Shown here: positions 1 to 8,144 of the stretch, one piece after another
How positions within the stretch are numbered: the first letter of the stretch is position 1
How the letters are laid out: each line of letters begins with the position of its first letter
Assembly (NCBI GenBank): GCA_013141015.1
Contig: JABFRT010000019.1
Coordinates: 1 to 41,160 of the forward strand
Origin: Hyphomicrobium sp.
Lineage (GTDB): Bacteria > Pseudomonadota > Alphaproteobacteria > Rhizobiales > Hyphomicrobiaceae
Direction of reading: 5' to 3'
DNA: 41,160 nucleotides
Notes under the pieces: generated by a model
The model's database searches: none
Seen by the model: the letters and a program-made list of their open reading frames with translations, nothing else
What the model was told of the DNA's origin: nothing
Position numbers and translations under genes: made by a program

Positions 1-140
1 CAATTGTTCCTCGTTCTCGACCGGAAGCGCGACCGGAAATATGGTACGCTAGAACCCACTAAAAAATCGGGTATGGTGCGGTCAAGTATAATTAACTAAT
101 CGTTAAAAGCGAGGGAGTTAGTGGCTTTTCGAGGTACAAC
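1..140. other. left flank, no gene
   Basis: No convincing coding region is visible. The stretch just before the tRNA-like segment (about 107-140) can be drawn as a very degenerate tRNA 5' half: GCGAGGG at about 109-115 could partly pair with the CCCCCGC of the 3' half. The D-arm is not recognisable, so I do not call a functional tRNA. Confidence 0.4.
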
Positions 141-193
141 CCTTCCGGCTCATAACCTGAAGGTCGTTGGTTCAAATCCAGCCCCCGCAACCA
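141..193 (+). repeat. tRNA-Met-like (CAT) 3' half, probable attachment site
   Basis: This segment contains an anticodon loop CTCATAA with CAT at 151-153, a stem around it, a T-arm with the TTCAAAT loop (171-177) and a 3' end CCCCGCAACCA including an encoded CCA. This is the usual 3' half of an alphaproteobacterial elongator methionine tRNA. The upstream half does not look like a normal tRNA. A tRNA 3' half next to a recombinase gene is the usual signature of an integrative element's att site. The recombinase stop codon (172-174) lies inside the T-loop, so the last codons of that gene are tRNA sequence. Confidence 0.65.
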
Positions 194-1737
194 ATATTAC
201 AGTACTGATCAGCAGGCGTTGTAGTCCCGAGACTTCCTGCTTCGATTTCAAGGGCTTGAGGTTCATCAGCCTCGGCTGGCGTGATTGTCACGCGTCGCAC
301 CAAACCGCGCACGATCGCCGTCGCTTCCTCTGGATTGCCGTCGTCGACGCGTAGGCGCAAGTTCTCAACGTGCTTGCGATACTTCGTGGCGCTGTCGCCC
401 GGCGCAATGATCGGTGCGACATCCTGCCTCACGGAAAGCTGTGAAGTCAGGTCGCGCTTCTTTGCCGACAGCTCGTTCAGGCGTGGGCCGGCGACAGCAG
501 GATCTGCATGACCGTCCTCCACCATGCGCAGCAGTCGATCGAGCTTCCTTTGCGTGTCTGCCCGCTCCGCTTCCAGCTTTGACGCCGTGGCACCCCTATC
601 ACCCTGAGCGCGGATGAATTCAGCTTCGTAGGCATCGACTGCCTCGTCGAACGCCTTCTCGGTGAGCACCCGGGTTTCCAATGCCGACAGCACGCGGCGT
701 TCCAATTCATCCACCCGCATCAGGCGGCTGTCCATGCAGGTGCCGCTGTTGGTTCGCGCCGAGCAGCGCATAAAATTCTGCGTCGCAACGTTGTACTTGG
801 CCCCGCAGCAGCCGCAGTAGACGAGGCCCGACAGCAATCGCTTTGGGCCGCGCTGCTTGTTGATGCCTTTCACCGGGCCGCTGCGCTTGGCCCGCACTAG
901 TTGCGCCTTCTGCCAAATATCTTCGTCGACGATGCGCAGATCCGGCGCGTCCTGCCGCTGCCACTCGCTTTCAGGGTTGGCGCGCGACACGCGCTTGCCC
1001 GTAGCCGGGTCTTTACGGAAGTGCTGTCGGTTGTAGACGATGGTGCCTTTGTAGAGTTCGTTGTTAAGAAGACCGTTGCGCCGCTGCTGCGAGCCGACCA
1101 GTGCCGACAGGTTCCATGGACCGCCACTCGGGCCTGGCTCACCTTCCTGGTTCAACGCCTTCACGATGCCCATCGTGCCCTTCCCGGCGACGTATTCGGC
1201 GTAGATGCGGCGGACGATAGCCGCCTCTTTCTGATTGATGACGCGACGGCCCCGGTCATCGATCGACGGGATCACGTCGTAGCCATAGCTGCGACCGCCC
1301 GGAATTCGCCCAGCCTTCACCCGCCCCATCTGCCCGCGCCGCGTTTTCTGCGCGAGGTCTTTAAGGAACAACGCCGACATCGTGCCTTTGAGACCGACAT
1401 GCATTTCGTTGACGAGACCATCGGCCAGCGTTTCGATGTGCACGCCGAGGAAATCCAGGCGTTGGTAGAGCGCTGCGATGTCGGCTTGGTTGCGCGACAA
1501 CCGGTCGAGACTTTCTGTGATCAGCACCTGGATTCGTCCGGCGGCTGCATCACTCATCAACCTTTGCAGCCCAGGGCGGTTGATGACCGAGGCGCCGGAG
1601 ATGGCAGCATCTTCATACACCGCAATCTGCTTCAAGCCTCGGGTGTCGGCGTATTTTCGCGCCATTGCCACCTGGTCAGTGATCGAGCGGTTGTCCTGCA
1701 AATCGCTTGAAAACCGCGCATAGATTGCTGCGAGCAT
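172..1737 (-). CDS. large serine recombinase / integrase
   Basis: This 521-aa protein probably integrates and excises the element. It starts with the resolvase-type catalytic domain (YARFSSDLQ, with the nucleophilic serine near residue 10; DRLSRN helix near residue 80). A recombinase domain follows (about 160-280), then a zinc ribbon (CGCCG and the CSARTNSGTC region, about 309-340), a long charged coiled coil (about 370-440) and a C-terminal tail. This is the normal order and length for large serine integrases. The gene ends inside a tRNA 3' half, which suggests that the protein acts on that site. A short co-oriented gene lies upstream at 1841-2002 and could be an accessory factor. The family assignment is secure; the target site is inferred. 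Confidence 0.93.
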   Translation of the reverse strand: MLAAIYARFSSDLQDNRSITDQVAMARKYADTRGLKQIAVYEDAAISGASVINRPGLQRLMSDAAAGRIQVLITESLDRLSRNQADIAALYQRLDFLGVHIETLADGLVNEMHVGLKGTMSALFLKDLAQKTRRGQMGRVKAGRIPGGRSYGYDVIPSIDDRGRRVINQKEAAIVRRIYAEYVAGKGTMGIVKALNQEGEPGPSGGPWNLSALVGSQQRRNGLLNNELYKGTIVYNRQHFRKDPATGKRVSRANPESEWQRQDAPDLRIVDEDIWQKAQLVRAKRSGPVKGINKQRGPKRLLSGLVYCGCCGAKYNVATQNFMRCSARTNSGTCMDSRLMRVDELERRVLSALETRVLTEKAFDEAVDAYEAEFIRAQGDRGATASKLEAERADTQRKLDRLLRMVEDGHADPAVAGPRLNELSAKKRDLTSQLSVRQDVAPIIAPGDSATKYRKHVENLRLRVDDGNPEEATAIVRGLVRRVTITPAEADEPQALEIEAGSLGTTTPADQYCNIGCGGWI

Positions 1738-1840
1738 CGGCCTACTCCGTCACGCTGAGCGCTTTTTTCTTGCACTTCGGACGCTCGGCATCGTGTGGCA
1801 GAGCATCGATCTCGGAACGTGGCGGCGACTTTGCCCGATC

Positions 1841-2002
1841 TCACTGCAGCCGCGCAAGATCGCGGCGCGCCGCCAGCCGTCCAAGTGCACGCGCCAATGC
1901 AAGCAGATCTTCCTCGGGCAGGTTTTCGATGCGGCCACCGTCCGCATTCCATTCGATGGTGACTACCACGTTGCTCTGCGACCGTTTCCTCATGGCACCC
2001 AT
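1841..2002 (-). CDS. small protein upstream of the serine recombinase
   Basis: This is a short acidic/helical protein of about 50-54 aa ending in ALARALGRLAARRDLARLQ. It is co-oriented with the recombinase and about 100 bases upstream of it. Several in-frame ATGs exist (2011, 2002, 1993); I use 2002, but the choice is uncertain. Short genes in this position often belong to serine integrase modules and may act as accessory or directionality factors, but that role is only an inference from position. An 18-bp sequence shared with another promoter region lies at 2064-2081, just upstream. Confidence 0.45.
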   Translation of the reverse strand: MGAMRKRSQSNVVVTIEWNADGGRIENLPEEDLLALARALGRLAARRDLARLQ

Positions 2003-2063
2003 CCGTGACATCCCGGACAGGGTTTGCGGTCGAACGATCTCGACCAAAAGAAAGCAGCTTCAA

Positions 2064-2081
2064 ATCAACTTGATATCGAGT
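2064..2081 (-). promoter_or_regulatory. 18-bp motif shared with 12003-12020
   Basis: The plus-strand sequence ATCAACTTGATATCGAGT matches position 12003-12020 at 17 of 18 bases. It contains the inverted repeat ATCAA-C-TTGAT and the palindrome GATATC. Both copies lie about 60-75 bases upstream of a minus-strand start codon, which fits an operator or promoter element. No experimental or family evidence is available. Confidence 0.4.
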
Positions 2082-2089
2082 TTCAAGGC

Positions 2090-2287
2090 GTGCTGGCACA
2101 CGCCGGCATTTCCGGCCGTGGCGCCTGTCTACGTGGTCTCCGTCACTCATTCGGTGTTGGAACCTTGCAAGCTGGCGTTCCGATTACGTTGCTGCAACGC
2201 TGGCTCCGCCATGCGCGGTTGTCGACCACGGAAATCTACACGAAAGTGATCGGACCGGAGGAGATCGCGTTTGCCCGCCTGTTCTGA
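2090..2287 (+). pseudogene. tyrosine recombinase C-terminal remnant
   Basis: The translated segment carries GLRHSFGVGTLQAG, a WLRHARLSTT stretch and the terminal IYTKV. These match the last catalytic boxes of XerC/D-type integrases (R, H and the Tyr nucleophile). The first arginine box and the whole N-terminal half are missing, and the HxxR motif has lost its first histidine (RGLR). There is no clear start codon with a ribosome site. I read it as a decayed fragment of an earlier integrase. Confidence 0.7.
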
Positions 2288-2343
2288 AAGGGCGACGGAC
2301 TATCGCGCTAGTCTTAGGACATGATCCCCGGCGCGGACATCGG

Positions 2344-2637
2344 TCACGCATCCCGGAAGGCGCGCCAGGCATTGTCCATCCTGCAAACGGAGAAGCGCCG
2401 GCCCGTCTCCTGTTTCAGTCGATAGCAGATGTCCTTGACGCGCTTGACGATCCCGTGGTCGGCGAAAGCGAAGGACTGGCCGACCTTCATCTTTTCAAGC
2501 GCCATGCGCTCAGGCGTCTTTGCGCCGGATACGAACTTCGGCTTCGCAACGCCCTTCTCGATCTTGTATCCCGACGGCTTCTTTGCTGCGGCGCTCTTGC
2601 GTGTTGTGGGCTTCGACTTCAATTTCCGTTTGGCCAT
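2344..2637 (-). CDS. small basic conserved protein
   Basis: This 97-aa protein has a very lysine-rich N-terminus (MAKRKLKSKPTTRKSAAAKK) that could bind nucleic acid. The C-terminal half (ERMALEKMKVGQSFAFADHG, then KRVKDICYRLKQETGRRFSV) resembles a small DNA-binding or regulatory fold. I start it at 2637, because GGGAGG stands six bases before that ATG; a longer reading from 2664 lacks this. It lies downstream of and parallel to repA. The function is unknown; a copy-number or host-interaction role is only a guess from position. Confidence 0.65.
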   Translation of the reverse strand: MAKRKLKSKPTTRKSAAAKKPSGYKIEKGVAKPKFVSGAKTPERMALEKMKVGQSFAFADHGIVKRVKDICYRLKQETGRRFSVCRMDNAWRAFRDA

Positions 2638-2662
2638 GCACCCTCCCCTGTTATTCTTGAAC

Positions 2663-2692
2663 ATAGTTTAGGGGGTGAATTGTCGGCGTCAA
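2663..2692 (-). promoter_or_regulatory. putative sigma70-type promoter for the 97-aa gene
   Basis: On the minus strand, TTGACG (2692-2687) and AACTAT (2668-2663) are 18 bases apart and about 25 bases upstream of the start codon at 2637. The match to a housekeeping promoter is reasonable, but it is based on sequence only. Confidence 0.45.
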
Positions 2693-2773
2693 TGTTCAGA
2701 TGACGCGCACATCGAGTCGCGACACGGGTCCTGCTCGGTTGTCGAGGTGGTCGACTGCGCGTCGTTCCGTCGA

Positions 2774-3826
2774 TCAGGGTGCCGCCTTGCCCTTGGTGTA
2801 GCTTGTCACCCAGCGAAGGAAGCGCGCATCCTCGTGGCGTGCAGCGTCTTTGGTCTTCGCCCACTCGATGTACATGCTCTCGAGCATGTACTTGTCCCAG
2901 CCCGGCGCCCGCTCACGCATGGTGTCGAACGCCGCTTGGGAAATACGGATCGCACGATCGGCAGTCGGTTTGACAATTTTCTCCCCCGCCTCTGTCGACT
3001 TTGCCAGACCTTCGCCACGGCGCCAGAACACCGCCTGTTCACCTTCCAGTGTCATGCGGTAATCCGGCAGATGATCAGACCGCGCGAGCTCGCGCAGGTG
3101 TGCTGCGAAATGCTTACCTTCCTGTTTCGAGCCGCACTTCTTCTGCAGCAGTTCAGAACCGATGCGCCAGCTTGGTTGCCGGCCACAATGTTTGCGCGCG
3201 ATCTCGTAAAGCCGTCGGTCGATCGGCCGGCGCAAGCGAAAATAGTCCCGGCTGATGGGCAGCACCTCAGCTGAAGTGACCGTGCGATACAGCCAATCGG
3301 AAAGCTTGATGTCGAGAAACTTGAGGCGCTCGGCGAAGCCGCTGCCCTTCCGGTTGTATTCGTACCATTCGATGATCCCGAAATTTTGGCGCGTCACCTC
3401 GCTGCCCGTCGTGATGTTGGTCTTGATGCGCGTCCCAGCCAGACGATCGAGCGCATTTTCCAGCCGCTCGTAGGTGATGCCGCCGGTTTGCCGGTTGGTG
3501 GCGACGAGCAGATCATGCGCCGTGATCCGCACCACCTGGCCGATCGCCGCTCCCCTGTTCTGCCTGTCCATCAGCTTGCTGATGGCATAGATCAGGATAT
3601 CCTTGTCGAAGATGGTGGCGAGGCCTTTGCTCGACGGGTGGATCTCGATGATGGTCTGGTCGTTCTCGTAGCGCAGCGTGCGCATGTCCGGATGCGTCGC
3701 CAGCGAGAAAATCGGATGGCCCATGGAGGCCATGTCTGAACGCGGCGTGACGTCGACGGCATCCAACTCGATACGATCGATGAAGAAGTCGCGCACGGGG
3801 TGGCGTTCAGGGAGCAATGCACTCAT
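2774..3826 (-). CDS. repA: replication initiator protein RepA (RPA family)
   Basis: This 350-aa protein is the plasmid replication initiator that binds iterons and opens the origin. The family is recognised from the conserved run MGHPIFSLAT (near residue 35), the DILIYAISKLMDRQN region, the winged-helix-like segment RITAHDLLVATNR, and LRRPIDRRLYEIARKHCG near residue 200. All are typical of 'replication initiator protein A' of alphaproteobacterial plasmids. I use the ATG at 3826; a TTG six bases earlier is possible, and neither has a good ribosome site. The iterons begin about 40 bases upstream, so RepA probably also represses its own transcription by binding them. Confidence 0.9.
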   Translation of the reverse strand: MSALLPERHPVRDFFIDRIELDAVDVTPRSDMASMGHPIFSLATHPDMRTLRYENDQTIIEIHPSSKGLATIFDKDILIYAISKLMDRQNRGAAIGQVVRITAHDLLVATNRQTGGITYERLENALDRLAGTRIKTNITTGSEVTRQNFGIIEWYEYNRKGSGFAERLKFLDIKLSDWLYRTVTSAEVLPISRDYFRLRRPIDRRLYEIARKHCGRQPSWRIGSELLQKKCGSKQEGKHFAAHLRELARSDHLPDYRMTLEGEQAVFWRRGEGLAKSTEAGEKIVKPTADRAIRISQAAFDTMRERAPGWDKYMLESMYIEWAKTKDAARHEDARFLRWVTSYTKGKAAP

Positions 3827-3866
3827 GCGCAAAGCGTAGATTGGCTTGCCGCATCGTCACAAATGA

Positions 3867-4055
3867 TTCGTTCTATCGGCGACCGATTCGGTCTTTCGCC
3901 GACATCGGCCCATATGCCCCAACTTCGTTCTTTCGCCGACCACTTCGTTCCTTTGGCGACCAGCCAGCAGCTTCGGTCATTTGCCGACCGATTTTCGGTC
4001 ATTCGCCTCCCCGCCTTCGGTCATTTGGCGACCAAACTTCGGTCTTTCGCCGACT
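3867..4055 (+). repeat. eight iterons of the replication origin
   Basis: Eight 18-bp direct repeats with consensus TTCGGTCWTTYGCCGACC start at 3867, 3887, 3924, 3944, 3972, 3994, 4016 and 4038. Six are close to consensus; the copies at 3867 and 3994 are more diverged. Spacing is mostly 20-22 bases, about two helical turns, so bound initiator would sit on one DNA face. Their place between repA and parA fits an iteron-controlled oriV. They are not CRISPR repeats: the spacers are only 2-19 bases. Confidence 0.88.
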
Positions 4056-4097
4056 TGAGCAATTTCAAATGGCAACGGGTTCAATGGCTTGCGCCAC

Positions 4098-4175
4098 GTA
4101 TCCACAGCCTTAACTTTCTAACTAATATTAACATTTTTAACATCATCGGATTTTGAAAATAGTTGGGATATGACG
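4098..4175. other. DnaA-box-like site and AT-rich unwinding region of oriV
   Basis: GTATCCACA at 4098-4106 differs from the DnaA box TTATCCACA by one base. It is followed by an AT-rich stretch at about 4110-4165 (TAACTTTCTAACTAATATTA and TTTTTAACATC). With the adjacent iterons this gives the usual iteron - DnaA box - AT-rich plan of a plasmid origin. Confidence 0.65.
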
Positions 4176-4338
4176 AAGCCTGTTTGATCTTCCATCAAGG
4201 ACCCTACCCTCTCCGACAATCAACCCGAATCGTTGTGGACTTCATCAGTCGTGACGGTACGCTGTCATGACGGCTCTACGAATTGCCGTAGTGCCATATC
4301 GCCGTATTGACGGGCTTTTCGCCCGGAACAGGATATTC

Positions 4339-5028
4339 ATGATCATTACTCTCGCCTCCTCCAAGGGCGGCGTCGGCAAATCGACCATCACCGGTTGCCT
4401 TGCCGGAGTCTGGGCCGCCGATGGCAACACCGTTCACATCGTCGACCTCGACAACAATCGCACCGTATCCCGCTGGTTCGCCGATGCGGCTCGACGGCCT
4501 GACGGCATTACGGTTTCGACCCCCGATCCGACCGGACTGACCGAGCACCTCGCCGACTTGGCGGCAACGACTGCACCCGACTTGGTGCTGATCGATGTTG
4601 CCGGCACCTACGAACGCGCGCTGACCGTGGCCGTCGCCCGCGCACACCTAACGCTCATTCCGGCAGCGCCGACCGAAGCCGATATCTACGAGGCCGCGCG
4701 CGTCGCCCGGCACATCACGTCGGTGTTCCAGGCCTTCGGTCGCGAGCCGCTGTTTCGCCTGCTGCTCAATCGTGTTCAACCGTTGGCATCCGGCGCGCAG
4801 CTGTATGCCACCTTGGAAATCGTGCGGCTCAAACTCCCGCGCCTGAAGACCCGCATCCATCAGCGTGCTGCCTATGAGGAATTAGGCTTATCCGGCCTGC
4901 CGCCACACTTCGCCGACCTCAAACGGCCGACCGTTGCGAAAGCGGTCGAAGAACTCGACGCTGTCCGCGCCGATATCGAGGAACTTCTCAAATCACACCA
5001 AACCGAAGCCCTCGAAGGAGTCGCATGA
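4339..5028 (+). CDS. parA: ParA-family partition ATPase
   Basis: This 229-aa Walker-type ATPase drives plasmid segregation on the nucleoid. The deviant Walker A box KGGVGKST is at residues 9-16, the Walker A' VDLDNN near residue 42 and the Walker B LVLIDVAG near residue 80. There is no N-terminal DNA-binding domain, so it is the short, VirC1/ParF-like type. I start it at 4339 because the protein then begins in the family's usual way (MIITLASSKGG) and a GGA-rich ribosome site precedes it; an upstream ATG at 4267 would add an atypical 24-residue tail. It overlaps the next gene by four bases (ATGA), so the two are co-translated. Confidence 0.92.
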   Translation: MIITLASSKGGVGKSTITGCLAGVWAADGNTVHIVDLDNNRTVSRWFADAARRPDGITVSTPDPTGLTEHLADLAATTAPDLVLIDVAGTYERALTVAVARAHLTLIPAAPTEADIYEAARVARHITSVFQAFGREPLFRLLLNRVQPLASGAQLYATLEIVRLKLPRLKTRIHQRAAYEELGLSGLPPHFADLKRPTVAKAVEELDAVRADIEELLKSHQTEALEGVA

Positions 5029-5351
5029 TGACCAAACCCAATTTCCGCCCGATCGCTCCACTCGATGCCGATGACGCCGCATTGGAGCGCGTCAATGAAT
5101 CACTCGGCGTGCCGACCATGGTGCGCCCGCCAGCCAAGGCTGTCTTGCCGCCGAGCCGTCCTGTCGCCACGCCGTCACGACGCCAAAAGAAGCTGACCTT
5201 CCGTGGGCCGGAGCCGGTGATTGATGTCTTGAAGCTCGATGCTCTCACCCAGAAGACCACTATACGTAACTTGATCCTGATAGCGCTGAGAGACAAAGGT
5301 TACCCTGTCCTCGACGAGGATCTGCTGCCCGGGGCAGGGGGCAGCGACTGA
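5025..5351 (+). CDS. small ribbon-helix-helix partner of ParA
   Basis: This 108-aa protein has a disordered Pro-rich N-terminus and a C-terminal segment KKLTFRGPEPVIDVLKLDA followed by TTIRNLILIALRDKGY. That is the pattern of a ribbon-helix-helix DNA-binding domain (strand then two helices). It starts within the parA stop codon (ATGATG at 5025-5030). A small RHH protein coupled to an orphan ParA is normally the centromere-binding protein (ParG/ParB analogue) and repressor of the operon. The domain is inferred from the residue pattern. Confidence 0.75.
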   Translation: MMTKPNFRPIAPLDADDAALERVNESLGVPTMVRPPAKAVLPPSRPVATPSRRQKKLTFRGPEPVIDVLKLDALTQKTTIRNLILIALRDKGYPVLDEDLLPGAGGSD

Positions 5352-5775
5352 CCGAGACGACATGACGGCAGGCCGACAAGCAGGCATGACGTCCGTTCGT
5401 CGCGACGGCTTGAACGCATCTTTCCCGTCGCATCGCAACGGGCCGCATATGCTGCGAGCAAACGACGTCGTGCCGCCGAGACGTCGCGGCAGCCAGACGA
5501 CATCAATTGGTGCCAGCTGCTGGCATGATCGTACCAAGCAAGGTCGCCCCGTATCAAACGAAATGCAGCGGGGGAGGGGGCTCGCCTGCACGACGGCCTG
5601 ACGGCCAGCCGTCGGGTCGCCATCCGGTTGCTATGGGAGAAGGCCGCTCTACGTCTGCAAACGTTGGTGTGACGTAGCCAAAACGGCCAAACACCAACTC
5701 ATCTGCGCGCGCAGCCCGAAAGTAAAGCCGCACTGGCCGGTGCCCTCGCACTTGGCTACAATAAAACCCTCTTGC
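5352..5775. other. non-coding region with palindromes, candidate partition site
   Basis: No convincing gene is visible in this stretch after the partition genes. It holds several symmetric sequences: ACGACGTCGT at 5462-5471, TGCCAGC-T-GCTGGCA at 5511-5525, and an 8-bp inverted repeat GTTGGTGT (5663-5670) / ACACCAAC (5691-5698). A centromere for a ParA/RHH pair is often placed next to the genes, so this region is a reasonable place for it. The last repeat could equally be a terminator stem, although no T-run follows it. Confidence 0.4.
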
Positions 5776-5781
5776 GATAAT
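5752..5781 (+). promoter_or_regulatory. putative promoter of the 149-aa gene
   Basis: TTGGCT at 5752-5757 and GATAAT at 5776-5781 are separated by 18 bases and lie just upstream of the start at 5805. Confidence 0.4.
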
Positions 5782-5804
5782 TCCGTAGGACGAAAAGGAG
5801 TAAC

Positions 5805-6254
5805 ATGCGTGGAGTCATAAAACAATTTTGGGCGTCGGCGGCGTTTGAACATCATTACAATCAGCGGCAAGCCATTATAATTTCCAGCCAGCAAAACACA
5901 AACCGTGCGCTCGGCCGAGCGGTACTCGCGGCGCGCATAATTGGTAAACCATTAAATGTGATAGCTTACCACTATCGTGGCGTCGCAGGTTATCGACATT
6001 ACGATACAGGCAAAAGAATAAATCGTAGGATGGCGGCAGCATTCACATACAATGAAATAATCAGCGAAGCCAGACACTTTTCAAAATCTGCGCTCGTCCG
6101 CAGATTATCGCGCTACGTCCCGACCTTCGACGCGATGCTTGCAAAGTTTATGGACCCCCATATTAAAGCATTCCAGGTCAAAGAGCCTGCACCGGACAGG
6201 CCACCTACAGTGGACGTTGACAAAGCACGAGCCGCGCCGCGAGCACCCAGCTGA
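5805..6254 (+). CDS. unknown 149-aa protein
   Basis: I do not recognise this protein. The ATG at 5805 has a strong ribosome site (AAGGAG), and the first three quarters are more A+T-rich than the neighbours, which supports a separate acquisition. It is basic and aromatic (KQFWASAAFEHHYNQRQ, then YHYRGVAGYRHYDTGKR), with no visible membrane segment or signal peptide. The C-terminal 30 residues look disordered. It stands between the partition genes and the convergent membrane-protein gene ending at 6264. Confidence 0.65.
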   Translation: MRGVIKQFWASAAFEHHYNQRQAIIISSQQNTNRALGRAVLAARIIGKPLNVIAYHYRGVAGYRHYDTGKRINRRMAAAFTYNEIISEARHFSKSALVRRLSRYVPTFDAMLAKFMDPHIKAFQVKEPAPDRPPTVDVDKARAAPRAPS

Positions 6255-6263
6255 ACGCAACAC

Positions 6264-8144
6264 CTACGGTTTCCAATTCTGTTGTGTGCATACCGTATTC
6301 CATGCCCACGCAACTTCCTGTGCTAAGTAGGTTGTCCCACCAGTGTCGGGGTGGTTTTTGATTTTCAAATCCCGTACTTTCTTGCGGCACTCCACCTCCT
6401 TTTCTTTCATAACGCCAGCCTGCACCCATGCCGTAAAATCCAAAACGCTACACGCGCGCGCATAGTCCTTTGCAACCGAATCATGCCCATGCTCTCGCCG
6501 TTTCCGCTGCTCTTGCCGTTCCTGCTCTTGCCGTTGTCGCTCCTGTTGTTCCTGCTGCGCGCGAATACGCGCCTCTTCATCGCGTTGTTTCCGTGCCTTC
6601 GCTTCGGAACTGTACTCGTTGATGAAGTCGTCAAATTGTCGCCGCATAGGCACGAATTTGTTGAGCCAGACACCAAACGGATTATTGTTCAAGCTCGCAG
6701 ACAAGATCACGACGAGCACAGCGGTTAGGGCAATCACGTAGTTGCCGAGATTTGCGGCGAACCATGTCAAACTAAGTGCCGCGTAGTAAAGAGCCTGACC
6801 GAGCAGCCAAAGTCCCCACACGCCGAGCTGCCACAACAGCCATGCCCCCCAAATCACGAGTTGCACAGCAAGCCAAATGAACCATGCAATGATCGTGTAA
6901 ACCAGCCAGAAGAATTGCACGAACGGCTTGGCCAGCCACCACAGCACGTCAGAAATCGAACCGAACACCCAAACGAACGGCGCGGACACCCACGCCCATA
7001 TTGCACCGAACAACCAGCCGATCCACGGCAGCACACCGCCGCTGTTAGTCGACAGCCACTGCCATCCGCCACTCAGCCACTGTCCCGTTGCACTCCAATC
7101 GTTCCAATCTCCTCCAGCCGCAACCATCGCCGTCAGCGACGCTTGGCATCGAGGCCAAGCCGAAGGCAGCAGCAGCGTTGAGCCACAATGCGGTGCGGAC
7201 TTATTCAGAGCCGCCGCGAGTGGGCTCGTTATACTTCCATGCACCCAATACAACAAACTTCCCTCGACTTGCCTCCATTCAGGATGCTGTCCGAGCACAT
7301 GTAACGGCGCTAGAACGGCCGCCACCAAGGCCACGGCCAACGCCAGCCAACGCACCAAGCGGACGAGCAGGCGCACCACTAACCTTGCAGCTGTGCCGCT
7401 GCTAAACCAAAGCCAAAAGGCCACCACCAACAGACCACCAAACAACGTCTGGCTTGCTGTCCAACTCCGGTTGTCGGTTGCCGTCACTGCCACTGGCACA
7501 GCCCGAGCCAGCGGGGTTGCAGCAGGAACTGTTGATGCGGTTATATCGGGTTTTGGTGCGTCAACGCCGACCCGTGGTGCTGGCGGCGGAGCACTTACTA
7601 ATTCGGGTGGCCGTTGCGGTTGCCACGGCTGACCCGATGGCCAATCAATGCGTCGGCCTGTGCCGGATGTCCGAACAGGATTACTTATCCGAACGCACTC
7701 AGTGCCTTGAACCCGAATCTCAAAACGACGGAATTCGTAGTCGAACCTCTGACTGTCTGCGTAAAGGCTCAGTGACACATCAAAAGACGGTGGGCATGGC
7801 TCACGGGAACGACCGTTGCCCAAGATAAACCGGCCCGTGATTGACTGACCACTGCGGTAACCATTGCGTAAAAAGTCATCGCCAATGCGCACATCAGCCG
7901 TAGGCATAGGCTCTATCCCAAGAACCCGCGCCCGAACACCACCACCCCAACTGTCTTCCGTCAGCGAAAAAAAGATTGTCCGTTCTGAACCAGAAGGGGT
8001 TGGCCATTCCAATCGCCAATAAGTGACTTCGGAAAAAAAGGGTGTTTGGGCATGGCTACGGTGCATCGTCGTTAGCATCAGCAACAACATGGCCAGCAAG
8101 CCAAGCAGCGACCGAGCCACAAAGGTCGCACCTGTACTCAGCAC
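6264..8144 (-). CDS. Trp-rich multi-spanning membrane protein with C-terminal J-like domain
   Basis: This 626-aa protein has an unusual architecture. A signal peptide or first membrane segment (RSLLGLLAMLLLMLTTM, ending SHAQ) is followed by an exported domain of about 150 residues with a Cys pair. A Pro-rich linker, a membrane block around 230-285 and a very Trp-rich hydrophobic region (about 360-500) come next. A Glu/Gln/Arg-rich coiled coil (about 525-570) leads to a C-terminal segment with the HPD motif of J domains (KNHPDTGG, H598-P599-D600). J domains recruit Hsp70/DnaK. The GTG at 8144 has a GGGGG ribosome site and overlaps the stop of the upstream 45-aa gene; longer readings lack the signal peptide at the N-terminus. 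The function is unknown; a membrane tether for DnaK is inferred. Confidence 0.8.
   Translation of the reverse strand: MLSTGATFVARSLLGLLAMLLLMLTTMHRSHAQTPFFSEVTYWRLEWPTPSGSERTIFFSLTEDSWGGGVRARVLGIEPMPTADVRIGDDFLRNGYRSGQSITGRFILGNGRSREPCPPSFDVSLSLYADSQRFDYEFRRFEIRVQGTECVRISNPVRTSGTGRRIDWPSGQPWQPQRPPELVSAPPPAPRVGVDAPKPDITASTVPAATPLARAVPVAVTATDNRSWTASQTLFGGLLVVAFWLWFSSGTAARLVVRLLVRLVRWLALAVALVAAVLAPLHVLGQHPEWRQVEGSLLYWVHGSITSPLAAALNKSAPHCGSTLLLPSAWPRCQASLTAMVAAGGDWNDWSATGQWLSGGWQWLSTNSGGVLPWIGWLFGAIWAWVSAPFVWVFGSISDVLWWLAKPFVQFFWLVYTIIAWFIWLAVQLVIWGAWLLWQLGVWGLWLLGQALYYAALSLTWFAANLGNYVIALTAVLVVILSASLNNNPFGVWLNKFVPMRRQFDDFINEYSSEAKARKQRDEEARIRAQQEQQERQRQEQERQEQRKRREHGHDSVAKDYARACSVLDFTAWVQAGVMKEKEVECRKKVRDLKIKNHPDTGGTTYLAQEVAWAWNTVCTQQNWKP

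Noticed and set aside
901-1710. Open frame of 269 codons opposite the serine recombinase
   Set aside because: It is a shadow of a secure gene, with no domain pattern.
3867-4055. Possible CRISPR array
   Set aside because: The repeats are 18 bp with gaps of 2-19 bp, lie between repA and parA, and have no cas genes nearby. They are iterons.
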